Shown: one piece after another, positions 1 through 9,166 of the stretch | How the letters are laid out: each line of letters starts with the position of its first letter | How positions within the stretch are numbered: the stretch's first letter is position 1 | Source: Paraglomus occultum | Taxonomy: Eukaryota; Glomeromycota; Glomeromycetes; Paraglomerales; Paraglomeraceae | DNA length: 10,410 nucleotides | Reading direction: 5' to 3' | Assembly (NCBI GenBank): GCA_910592205.1 | Contig: CAJVPJ010001340.1 | Coordinates: 1 to 10,410 of the forward strand | The notes under the pieces: generated by a model | The model's database searches: none | What the model saw: the letters and a program-made list of their open reading frames with translations, nothing else | What the model was told of the DNA's origin: nothing | Position numbers and translations under genes: made by a program

Positions 1-41
1 CGTTATTATTTATTACATAACATAAGTATGCATCACGTGAG

Positions 42-72
42 TTTCAGCATCATCCGATTTCAGCATCATCCG
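42..72. repeat. Two-copy 15-bp direct repeat
   Basis: The sequence TTTCAGCATCATCCG occurs at 42-56 and again at 58-72, separated by one base (16-bp period). It lies just beyond the stop of the minus-strand pseudogene, in what would be its 3' flank. No function is evident. Confidence 0.8.
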
Positions 73-97
73 TGACAATAAATTTAAAGAAAACTGA

Positions 98-1455
98 TCA
101 TGTAGTTTGCCTCCTCCAATGGCGTCTGCTTGTATATGTATTGAGTTGCTTGGCAACTGATTTCAAGTCCATTACGAGATTATCATCCTCAATGCATTCT
201 GAAAGCACATCATCAAATGTGTTATCATTATCATCACATGTCTATCGATGTCATAGTCATTTGACTTTAGAAAGCAGATTTTAATTAGGAGAGCAATACA
301 GTAAGCAAAAACAAAAGTTATAGTAAAGTTAAGCAAATATATCAAGAACTTGCTGATAAAGAAGGCCGTACATATTCTATACTACGTCTTGGCGGATCGC
401 CCTGATCTTGAGCCTTTTAGCGGATTCTTCTGTCACTGAAGCTGAAGTAGCACCATGAGCGCGTTTCTTATTGGTAGCTATTACTGACCCACCTCCTGTA
501 AGCCTCTGTGAATGATACGTTAGTAAAGTGAACAAATGTCATCGCAGATTGTATTTCATACCAGTGTATCGTTGACGTTTTCAACAGCAGAATGAACGTT
601 TCCAATTATCGTCGCAAAGGTTTCTTTGGTAATATTTATTAATGGACTAATGGCTTCAACCTGCATCGATAAAAAAAAAGCGAATTAATAAACGCCAATT
701 TATTAGAGCAACCAAGAAAACTACAACCTTTGCAGCCTCCAGCTAATCTTGTAGCTTTCTGTTCAGTTCGATTTTATTCCAAAACGCGTTGACGTCGTGA
801 AAAGTAAGACGATGGCCCTCAAGAACAATAAACAAATTACTTAGTAAAAGCATAACCCATGGTTTACACGGACTTGCACACTACGAAAGCAGTACAACAA
901 ACATTCCGACCATAAGGTAGACAACATTCGGATGTCCCCGTAGTTGTAAGGGTATCCATTTTCTCATAGCGGACATTCCGACCATAAGGTAGACAGCATT
1001 CCGTTGTCGCCGTAACTATGAGAGCTCCCTCTGCTAACGTAGTGTCAGTTAACAGAAAACTATGCACACATACTTTGAAATTTTGTTCAGCTGACTAACG
1101 ACTTTTTTCGTTTCTGGCAAACCATGTTCCATGAGATTGTCAAAATCTGCTTTCAACTCGTAGGATTCCTTCTGAAAAGAAAATGTAAAATCTGTTTGCT
1201 TAGAACGATGTTCATAGTAACCAATAAAACTGTAGTCTTTAGGTTGAACTTTGTCAAAATAATCGTTCCACTTGTTGGGCATCGTCTTGTTATTTGGGTT
1301 ATTTGGTAGAAGGGAAACTGAAAAACTTCGCGTCTGAGACTAATGGGTATATTAATATGCTTTAACACGTGCTGTTCGAAAACTTTGATTGGTTCTGGAG
1401 TAACACCAGCCGCTCCAATCCTAATTTTATGACCGGCCAGTTCGTGTATGCCAAC
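98..1455 (-). pseudogene. Decayed five-exon gene, product unrecognised
   Basis: Exons on the minus strand: about 1455-1074, 839-728, 660-562, 505-386 and 241-98 (TGA at 98-100). Introns are 1073-840 (GTATGT...TAAG), 727-661 (GTTGTA...GCAG), 561-506 (GTATGA...ACAG) and 385-242 (GTAGTA...ATAG); phases match at every junction, which strongly supports a real former gene. The first exon reads smoothly (for example REVFQFPFYQITQIT), then the frame shifts by one base at the CCC run complementary to 1277-1279 and continues as NKWNDYFDKVQPKDYSFIGY. The second exon contains GHRLTFHDVNAFWNK and a Lys/Glu-rich helix broken by TAG at 743-745. The fourth exon is basic (KKRAHG, AKRLKIR, possible nuclear signals); the last is acidic (DDNDNTFDD) with a basic end (RRHWRRQTT). 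A shorter ending at TAG 377-379 is possible. The 5' end is not resolved; an in-frame stop lies at 1456-1458. I do not recognise the family. Sequencing error could mimic the two lesions. Confidence 0.6.
901..1018. repeat. Two-copy 72-bp-period repeat inside an intron
   Basis: Two copies of a unit of about 46 bp lie at 901-946 and 973-1018. The first 23 bases are identical (starting ACATTCCGACCATAAGG) and the rest is diverged by several substitutions. The start-to-start distance is 72 bp, so a minus-strand reading gives the same peptide block (ECCLPYGRNV) twice in one open frame (864-1067). The copies fall entirely within the 840-1073 intron of the minus-strand pseudogene, and that intron is 234 bp against 56-144 bp for its siblings. 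A minisatellite or a nested insertion is more likely than coding sequence. Confidence 0.75.
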
Positions 1456-1806
1456 TCAATTTTATTACTACAATTTTATTACGAAATTTCCCGCGGCTTC
1501 ATCTTCACATCACGTGCGAAGCACAACTTGAAAGTTAAATTTCTAATACCTAAGAATGTAACCAAACAGATGCATTATATGTCACACTTAATAATAATTA
1601 GCCAATATTAATATAAGTACGGAAGTAGGGAATAAGTCGTCGGGGGAGATATTTGATTACCAGCAGGAATTAGTGAACGACTACACAATGGCGTATGAGG
1701 TTAGGAAAACAGACAGCATATTAATATGCGAAAAACACTACGTGCTTGCGTGTATTAATTATTACATGTCATTTTCTAGACATCCGAAAGCTCAATTCCT
1801 GACTCG
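1456..1806. promoter_or_regulatory. Spacer between divergent genes
   Basis: This stretch separates the 5' side of the minus-strand pseudogene from the start of the RING-like/TPR gene, so it should carry the promoters of both. It is AT-rich, with TA-rich tracts near 1585-1617 and a TATTAATATG block near 1718-1728. No specific operator can be named. An in-frame TAG at 1777-1779 closes the frame of the plus-strand gene, which supports ATG 1807 as its start. An open frame at 1369-1611 crosses the left part but overlaps pseudogene coding sequence on the other strand and shows no protein features. Confidence 0.4.
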
Positions 1807-4800
1807 ATGGATTCTAGCTCAACAACCAGCTACATGTTCCCGACAGCAAGTGCGTCCAGCGCTCCCTCTACGGAATCTTCTACGTCAATACCGAACAACA
1901 CTCTAAATCAAGGCGGGTTTCCGAAAATTATACTTCAATTGATGGAACAAGGATTTATGTCAGCAGATACGCAAATAAAGGGATTGTTGACGGGATTAAA
2001 ATTTTCTGAAAACGTTTACGCACTCAAATACATTCTCGAACATGAAGGAGAGTCTGTGTCAGTAGAGATGCTAACTACAGCTGTGAGCAGTCTATGTTCT
2101 CAAGAGTTTGACAAAGTATTTTCAGGAGAAACAGTTATTAAATTGGAATGGCAATTACGAATCATTATAATTATACTTGAGCAAATGTTTCAGAATGAAT
2201 GTCAATTTACATGCCAGTTTCTTGATGATATTAGACAGGCCACTTCTTTGTACAAGAAGGCTCATTCAAAAATCGTGCAACATGGAGGGGAAATTTGGAA
2301 ACCCGACTACGCAGAATTTAGTAAATCAGACAAAAGCATTGGAGACTTTAAGTGCAATTACAATATTAGATACTTTCTCAAACTTATTAAGAATACATTA
2401 AATGCCGTTTCTGGTGATAAGACCGCGTATAAGACAAGCACTGATCGAGCCATTGCAGCATTAAAAGGTTTACTTGTTGCTGCTCCTGGGTTAGCTAAAG
2501 TTGGCATCAAAGTAATTACAAATGTTGAAGTCCCTCTTGGTGACTTTGATATAGAGAGATCTTGGAAGTATTTTATAGAAGCTTTTTATGTTGAACCATC
2601 AGGCAAGCCTTGGTATACAATCTGGAGGAGGCTCATTATATTACAAGATTGTCTTGATAGATGGTGTGAACAAGAGTCTGCTATCTCAACAAGTTTCAAA
2701 GAAAGAGTGCTTCTTGAGTATCTCTGGTATCATATCAGTTTATGCTATGCTGAAGATGCAGCAGAGAATCAGGATGTGAGTGATGAACTCTGGTTTGGCA
2801 TCTTGGATATTATTCAACAACTTATCCATAAAACACTTTCTACAACTACACAAGCAATTTGTTATTACATTGCCTTAGACTCATTGAATAATGCAGCTAC
2901 AGAATTTATTCAATTCAAATCCATTGAAGTGTTATTGAGTCTTGAAACCAAAAATAGTAAATTTTTTGTTACAACATCTGATGACATTGCTAGTTGTGAT
3001 GAGAAGTATATACCAAAAATGGTTAGCATGCACCATTACCTAAAAAGAAAATTGGAAGTTGAATCAAAAATGATTTCAAAATACTCACTGAGTGAAACAA
3101 TGACAAATTCTCAAAATAAGAAACAAGACAAAGGAAAAGGGAAATGTGTTGAAAAAAGCCCAATTGACTGTATTGTAGAAGATCTTACATGTGCTATTGT
3201 CTGTGAAACAGTTGGTGACTTTTATCAGCTTAATTGCCAACACATTCTTAGCTCAAAGGCTTTGTTATCATTAAACAACCTAGAGTGTCCTTACTGCAGA
3301 AGTGAAATAAGAAAGGATAAAGTGTATTATATGCCACAACAGACTATATACAATAATGTTCAACATTACACACATATTACAGACATTAATGGTCAAGACA
3401 CTTATAATGCTAATTATCATGCTGGAAATAACACAGATGCAAAACTATTTGATGAGAGTGATGACATTAAAAAACAAAAAAGAAAGAACAAATTGAAAAA
3501 GTATGGTTCTGGATCTGCATGGAATTCTATATGGAAGTCATTAACAGCACCAAACATAAACAAATTACTTCAGAAAGCTAAAACAGCATATAAAAACAAG
3601 GAGTTAGATGAGGCTTTGAATATCTATGCACAAATATTACAAGCTGATTCTACAAATTACATGGCATTGTGTAATAGAGCAATGATTGAGTTAGATAAGA
3701 AAAATTTTGGAAAAGTCCTGTTTCATAGTAAGACAGCAATTGAAGTAAACAAGGTTTCTAGTGATGCTTGGTATTTGAGTCTACAGGCGCATTTAAGCTT
3801 GGGACATCAGAAAGAAGCTGAACAAGATGTTGGATATATTAGGTGTTTATATGTGCAGCAGAAGGCATTTGATGTTATTAATGAATATTTAAACAAATTT
3901 AAAAGTTCTGATGATGTGGAATGGTTTAAAATTCTTGTGGACAGTTGCTCTTATAAAGCAATGTATGAGATGGATAATATTAATCAATGGCAATTATTGT
4001 GTAACCATCAGTATGGAGCAGAGGATTACACCAGATGGTACAATAGTGCTGCAGCTTGGTATAAGAAGTATAACAATACTTGGTATAATCACACGCGCAT
4101 GAACGCGTTTTTTGAAAAAGTTTATTACATGCACAAAAGTAAGGTGGACAGTTGACTGATAATTTATATATATTATGCATACTAAACTACTTACCATGTT
4201 TAGGTCATTTGAAAGCACATTTCAAGCATGAAAGTCATATTGAATATACTGATAAATGTTATGGGTATGTAATTTTATAGTTGACTATTTATTATAACTG
4301 TGCTACATTAACTTGTACCATTTATAGTCCTTATTATCAGGGACATTTGCGTCTTTATGCAGACAATAAAGTAGGCGTTTTTTATTATAATAATACAATA
4401 TAAATAGTCTAACGTTTGTATACAATGTGAACATTAACTAAAACCAATTATATATTAGGTAACAATACCCATATTCGAAGTACCTCCAAATAAATATAAA
4501 CTTAGCATTATGATGGAGTGTTCAACGAGAATTACGATTATAGTAAGTATCAGATAATAATAAGTATTGTTGATTGCAGCTTTAATTATGTGATAAACAT
4601 TAATAATATAAATATTGATTTTGTAGACAACAATAAGAACATCGACTGAAGACATACAATATAAGACGGACATTGAGCGTAACAACTACGCTGAATACAT
4701 TTTACCATGCACGGTTAACATTTCGTCTGAAGATAATGTTATTATAGAATTTGCTATCAGTGTAAGTATCAGTATTACCATGATTTATTTATTCATTGAC

Positions 4801-5001
4801 TAAGTGTAAATGAGTTCAATTGTTCTAACTTTAACTTATTTTAAGCCACACGTACATCTCTATTGGGTTTGCTTGTATTCTGAAGAAAAGTTAGATACTA
4901 TGGAACGTAACTTGAAATTTGAGGCACTTCCAACTGGCGTAAAAATGATTGATTATGAGCAATTTATTTGTCCTATTGAAAAATATGCAATATATTATTA
5001 A
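1807..5001 (+). CDS. RING-like/TPR protein, six exons, 936 aa
   Basis: Exons: 1807-4138, 4204-4264, 4328-4370, 4459-4542, 4627-4761 and 4846-5001 (2811 nt, 936 codons plus TAA). The first exon alone runs open to TGA 4153-4155, but GTAAGG at 4139 starts a 65-bp intron with a TACTAAAC-type branch site and TTTAG at 4203. The next introns (63, 88, 84 and 84 bp) also keep phase. Start: ATG 1807 is the first after an in-frame TAG at 1777. Residues 1-30 are Ser/Thr-rich. Residues about 35-430 look helical and unfamiliar. A RING-like motif has C462, C466, C477, H479, C494 and C497. Lysine-rich linkers lie near 438-450 and 555-565 (possible nuclear signals). About three TPR-like units span 585-686, with the signature A..Y.....LDEAL..Y...L. 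The spliced tail (778-936) is strand-rich and unrecognised. A ubiquitin-ligase or scaffold role is inference from domains only. Whether 5001 is the true end, rather than further splicing, is less sure. Confidence 0.85.
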
Positions 5002-5904
5002 CGCGAACGTTATTGATAAGCGATGCTTTGTTTTATTATCTGTAATGTTATTGTTTAGTATCACGCGTACGTGACATTGTTAGTAATTCGTGAAATGATG
5101 TTCTTTCGCCGAACTGCGGTTTGCGATGTAACATGACTTAAGAACAACGATCACGTATATGACGAGCAAAATGTAGAAAAACTGACCTGGTACTTATTTT
5201 TAATTAGCGCTTAGAGCAAGAAACGTTCTTATTATGATGGTTGTGGTATATCGAGACTATATGCGCGCCCTGCTTGTTACGATAAAACGGCGTTTATTTG
5301 GACTAACTGTTATACTTGTTTGGGTGCAATCCAATCGATGACATGCCAAGCTCGAAAAATTATTTGATGCTCAGTGTTTTAGTTTATAATGTTGTTTCTG
5401 GAAAAAGTGTAATAGAAATAATTTACAAGCACTTCTGTTAAGTGTGAGCAATTACTCTACAACAATGCAAATTTGGAAACCGTTGATTGCAGGTATGACT
5501 TCGTCCGTGTAGTGAAGAAGCTAATCCAACGACTGACGCTGGCAAACCGAGTTTTGTATTCAAGTAATATTGCGTGTATTGAGATATTAAAACAAAGAAA
5601 TATTTTTTTCAAAACGCAATTAGCAGTCCCTTGTACTGCTTGCTATATTAATTTATCTGAGTCTTTGCGCGTAGAATAAGTTTAACAAACTTTGAAATGG
5701 CAACTTACCGTACTTGCTTAGACCTGCGAGCAAAAAAAAAAAAATTAATAGCTTATGAAGTTAATAAATGCGACAATTGTTATCTGTAAAGTAATGAACT
5801 CATAACGAGATGCTATAAATGTACGCACATTACATTATTTATTTTGGGTCTTGCAACAGCAGACAAAAATTTGTGGTGGATATTGACCACTGTGTAATTT
5901 ATTA
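5002..5904. other. AT-rich spacer, no convincing gene
   Basis: I see no supported gene here. A 35-codon ATG frame at 5234-5341 on the plus strand encodes a basic-hydrophobic peptide (YRDYMRALLVTIKRRLFG), but it has no supporting context. A frame at 5473-5679 has no ATG start (it begins at TTG). A run of 13 A lies at 5732-5744. The first part should contain the 3' UTR and polyadenylation region of the upstream gene. Confidence 0.6.
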
Positions 5905-6351
5905 ATGTCCGATACAGTAAGAAATCATGATATATTATTAAATACACTATATGGTGAGATTTCTTTTTTGTGTATAGCTCGAGAATCAGGAGTTAAAAAA
6001 CTAATTCTTTCAGTTGAACATAAAGGAGATTACGAAAAAAATGTCCCCCGAGAAATTAGAGAAAATTTACAAGTTTATTATGTTGAAAGGCAAAGTAAAA
6101 TTTTTTTACTTGTACACGTCAAGATATAATTACGCAAAAATTTGCCGGGAAACATTATCTATGACAATGTACGTGTGTTTTGGGAGATAAATAACCATTA
6201 CGCAATGAAATACACTTTTTTAAGCAGCGGGCTTGTCAGAGACTGTGTGCGTCTGAATAAATGTCTTGTAACATTTTATGTAACACTTTTATTCTTATCG
6301 CTGATAAACCAAGCGGGCAAATTATCTTTAGTCTCTATTGCTATGATGTAA
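5905..6351 (+). CDS. Small spliced protein, 97 aa, possible membrane segment
   Basis: Proposed exons are 5905-5916, 6014-6168 and 6225-6351 (TAA), 294 nt in total. Intron 1 (5917-6013, 97 bp) runs from GTAAGA to a CTAATTCTTTCAG end; intron 2 (6169-6224, 56 bp) runs from GTACGT to CTTTTTTAAG. An alternative acceptor 3 bp later (6227) would remove one codon. The middle exon reads like protein: charged, helical, with MSPEKLEKIYKFIMLKGK and an aromatic patch. The last exon ends in a hydrophobic stretch (LVTFYVTLLFLSLI) that could span a membrane. The first exon supplies only four residues, so translation might instead begin at ATG 6041 within exon 2. No family is recognised. The unspliced frame 5905-6129 is an alternative, but it reads through both consensus splice sites of intron 1. 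Phase-consistent splicing is the main support. Confidence 0.4.
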
Positions 6352-6446
6352 TATTCGCGGGGTCAGTTACGTCATTTTTCGAGAGATTTGTTACCTTGTA
6401 TTGTAGTTTTTCTGTCGTTTGGCGCGGTTGACTGGACAATAGATAA

Positions 6447-6625
6447 ACGTCGACTCATTACTGGAAAAAATATCGAGGGGAAGGCCATACGATTACACCA
6501 ACCGTTTGGGATATTGATGAAGAGAAAGACCACTTTTGGAAATCAAAACGATCACACTATTTGTATACGACACGTTTGCGCACTTTTCATTTTCGCGCTG
6601 GATGTTCAGAGAATGTGTTATACAG
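6447..6625 (+). other. Startless protein-like stretch, possible exon or remnant
   Basis: The plus-strand frame is open from 6447 (after a TAA at 6444) to 6625 with no ATG in the proper place. It reads convincingly like protein near its end (WDIDEEKDHFWKSKRSH, then FRAGCSENVLYR). It meets a CAG|GTAATG donor-like site at 6626, one base before the frame closes. A second frame from 6443, after an acceptor-like ACAATAG, gives SLLEKISRGRPYDYTNRLGY before a stop. Local GC content is higher than in the surrounding spacer. It may be an internal exon of an unresolved gene, or a decayed coding fragment split between frames. The longest ATG frame over it (6388-6642) looks less protein-like. Confidence 0.3.
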
Positions 6626-6629
6626 GTAA

Positions 6630-7098
6630 TGAGAAAAAATGACTGCAACGACAGAGAACTTGGAGTTTTTAACCCAATGAGAGAATTTTTGCCTTGAAAC
6701 AATTATCTGTTTAAAAATGAGATCATATAATGAATTTTGTTGACGAGTTTTGTCGATATAGATAACCATTTTGGACGGGTAATGTCGTGACATATATTCA
6801 TTTCTTTATGTCTTATTTATTCTTTGACAAAACATAGTGTTGGTTATAGTAAATCAACGCAATTTTCCAAAATTAGAAAATTTCAAAATCATGCGAGCAT
6901 GTTAGTTATGACAGAGTCATTACACTTATAACATGGTATGAAGATAATTGTTTGTGATTATTTTGACAAAACATGTTACAATACAATATGCGTAATTATG
7001 TACATAAGCTTATACACGTAACCGATGATGCTGCATTTATTATACCGAACGCCCTTTAGTTAGGGTTTCTAGATAAGTAAGATAAAGAAAGTTTTGAC
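6630..7098. other. AT-rich spacer
   Basis: No gene or RNA is supported here on either strand. A 12-bp block TTTGACAAAACA occurs near 6825 and again near 6962, probably by chance in AT-rich sequence. The right end is the 3' flank of the small minus-strand gene that ends at 7099. Confidence 0.5.
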
Positions 7099-7433
7099 TT
7101 AAATCAAACCATAATCTTCAAATCCTTTTTGATAAAAATACTTCGCTACTGACAAAGAATTTAAATTTAATTGTTTTGGTTTATTGGTTTTAGTTGCCAT
7201 AATATTAATTATTTATAATACAATATTGCCATGCCAATTAAAATTTGTTTTTGCAATAGTGTGTATTTATCGTACTTACTTGTTCTATATGTAAGATTTG
7301 AGTTTAACATAAAATTAAATTGCAGTAGATTTTTTGATCCTGGGGTAGTTCTATAATCTCCTCTGTATAATCCCCATAAACCAGCTGCCAAATGGGTGTG
7401 ACTATATACAGTAGTCGACTGTAATGGTACCAT
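7099..7433 (-). CDS. Small two-exon protein, 67 aa, unknown
   Basis: Exon 1 is 7433-7280 and exon 2 is 7148-7099 (TAA), joined across a 131-bp intron with GTAAGT at 7279 and TTTGTCAG ending at 7149. The junction phase (one base, then two) is consistent and the total is 68 codons. The start ATG has a good A-rich leader (ATCAAATGG), and an in-frame TAA lies just upstream. The protein begins MVPLQSTTVYSHTHLAAGLW and continues GLYRGDYRTTPGSKN, with a short second exon ending GFEDYGLI. Small size with a mixed hydrophobic and aromatic start could suit a small mitochondrial or membrane subunit, but I do not recognise the family and assign no function. Without splicing, the frame runs to 7209 with a poor AT-driven tail, which argues that the splice is real. 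Confidence 0.45.
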
Positions 7434-7826
7434 TTGATTTTATCTGTATTTGGTAATTTGCGACTATTATGAAAGTATCGAATTAAATCTTATGGTACCA
7501 GGACATACTAAATTCAAGTGTGATGCTGCGATATTAATATTTACAGTTGTTCCATACTTTATTGTATTCTTGAATGGCTCACATGTCATGATTGTGAACG
7601 ACCCCGCACTTTTCATGTAGCACGGTGCTCGGACAGAAGTGACCGATTGAACTTAAAAGTAAACCAAATTTCTTATTAACACGATCAGCCATGGTATAAT
7701 AAGTTCACACGATATTTGTGTACAACTTTGGATAAATATCGAAAGCTTACGTCAAAGATTAAAATTTATGTTGAAACTTTGTTATAATGTAACTCAAAGA
7801 AATGTTTCCTCGCGTCATTAATTTTT
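7434..7826. other. AT-rich spacer upstream of the small minus-strand gene
   Basis: This presumably holds the promoter of the minus-strand gene starting at 7433. Two GGTACC palindromes occur, near 7427 and 7494. No other coding or RNA feature is supported. Confidence 0.45.
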
Positions 7827-7899
7827 CACATTTCAAAATACGTAATTTAAAATTTTGTGACGATTTGGTTCCGATTTCATTGATATTACAAGACACTAT
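7827..7899 (+). repeat. Left arm of perfect 73-bp inverted repeat
   Basis: Bases 7827-7899 are the exact reverse complement of 10338-10410; all 73 positions match, including CGATTTGGTTCCGATTTCAT. Identity stops abruptly at 7900 (T against T rather than T against A), which marks the inner boundary. The outer boundary cannot be set because the partner arm reaches the window edge. The arms enclose the tandem duplication near 8025 and the seven-helix RGS-type gene. Confidence 0.95.
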
Positions 7900-8024
7900 T
7901 AATTAGTGAAATGCCCCTTACTTCTATTACAGCAGCAGCTCGTTCGGACTTTTGTTCTCGCTCATTTCAAAAGCTCGCCGACTCTGCAGCTCGACACTAT
8001 ATGCGACTTTTTTAAATAAAAATA

Positions 8025-8088
8025 CTGTTCAAATTCTAGATTCCAACAACATTTATTCTGTTCAAATTCTAGATTCCCGACATTTATT
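8025..8088. repeat. Two-copy tandem duplication of about 32 bp
   Basis: Copy 1 spans 8025-8057 (33 bp) and copy 2 spans 8058-8088 (31 bp). The first 20 bases are identical, starting CTGTTCAAATTCTAG; the copies then differ by a short indel and substitutions before both end CATTTATT. The plus frame 7952-8146 and the minus frame 8144-7962 both run through it and show a repeated peptide (VQILDS or NLEFEQ). Open frames on both strands over a short repeat suggest a dispersed-element remnant rather than a gene. Confidence 0.8.
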
Positions 8089-9166
8089 CTGTATCGGAAC
8101 ATCCGTAATCGAACCGTTCCAATTATTGGTGCAAGTTTTCCCATGATTCAGTGGACGGTTTCACGCAGACCCTGATCGAACGTTCAATTTGTTACAGTAT
8201 GTTGTGCGAATTCCCAGACTTTAATATGGGAACTACTGCATCAGTACATGATATCGTCTAAAAGCAGGTCATTATCCTGGTTTCAACTTGAATCGGCTGA
8301 TTTTAAAAGGCCTCGATACAAAGAATCATTCAGTCAGTCAAAGTCTAATCCTTAGCGTTAATAAATTATCCTTATCTTTATATTTGTAATGACTGTCTCT
8401 GATGCCATTCAGGGGTTATTATTCTGTTACAAAGAGCGATACTAACTTATTGTGATTATGAAATATTATATGTCGATACGGTGAGTATGCGAGAACCAAT
8501 CTAAGTCATATGGCCGTAACACAGTAAAATGATCTGCAAGGAATAAACCTGTACCGGAGTTTACTAAACGAGAAATTTGTGTGATTTCGAGAAATTATAA
8601 TAAGTCGGGAACTCTATATAAGTTGAAAACACTAATAATACGAAATAGTGATGATACATTCTTCGATATGTGTACTGTATAATCTGCTAGTGCTGCGTTG
8701 GCCAAAGATCAGTGCATTATCCAATCGAATTTTGGAATGCTGTCCCTCAATTAATTAGGAAGAATAATAGACCAATAGCGATAGACGAATGCAAGAATCC
8801 TGCGATCGATCTGCTGTACCTAAGGCTTCATTATATACACACCGAAAGGGATACAGATTATCAATGTGAGAGACATTAAGTATATTACTATGACACACTG
8901 CTACATCGCGACAATAGTTTTTTATAGATCATCAAGTAAACGTAATGACTGCTTCCAAAGTCAGAATTGCAGATTACTAATGAAGAATCACACATTCCCG
9001 ATGGCACTTGTACATAAGAGTCGCCCCATAGAATCCAAAACGATAAATGATGCCGAGAGTGACCCCGAGTGAAAGATAATAAAAATAATTGGGGTTAAGT
9101 TAAAAAAAAAAGCAAACAAACAATCATATATTAACGACCGGGAACGCTATTCTCACCCTTATCAAC
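8089..9166. other. Spacer upstream of the RGS-type gene
   Basis: No convincing gene or RNA was found. A 68-codon frame at 8866-9072 has ordinary composition and no recognisable features. A TAA at 9101, in frame with the next gene, closes its upstream reading. The A-rich stretch at 9101-9122 and the pyrimidine-rich bases just before 9167 are consistent with a promoter and 5' leader. Confidence 0.5.

Noticed and set aside
72-284. Plus-strand 70-codon frame
   Set aside because: It is antisense to the last pseudogene exon (241-98), which joins in phase and has a sensible acidic-basic composition.
901-1018. CRISPR-like repeat
   Set aside because: There are only two diverged copies in a eukaryotic intron, with no array and no cas genes.
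864-1067. Minus-strand 67-codon frame with a repeated peptide
   Set aside because: It falls inside an intron and its repetition simply mirrors the 72-bp DNA repeat.
1369-1611. Plus-strand 80-codon frame
   Set aside because: It overlaps the first exon of the minus-strand pseudogene, whose reading is much more protein-like.
4139-4155. TGA at 4153-4155 as the true end of the RING-like/TPR protein
   Set aside because: It lies in an intron with consensus ends, and five following exons continue in phase; the short form would need intron retention.
5473-5679. 68-codon plus-strand frame
   Set aside because: It has no ATG start, no domain-like features and no supporting splice sites.
8025-8088. tRNA gene suggested by GTTCAAATTC, which resembles a B box
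   Set aside because: The flanking bases do not form a T stem and no acceptor or anticodon stems can be drawn; the motif is part of the tandem duplication.
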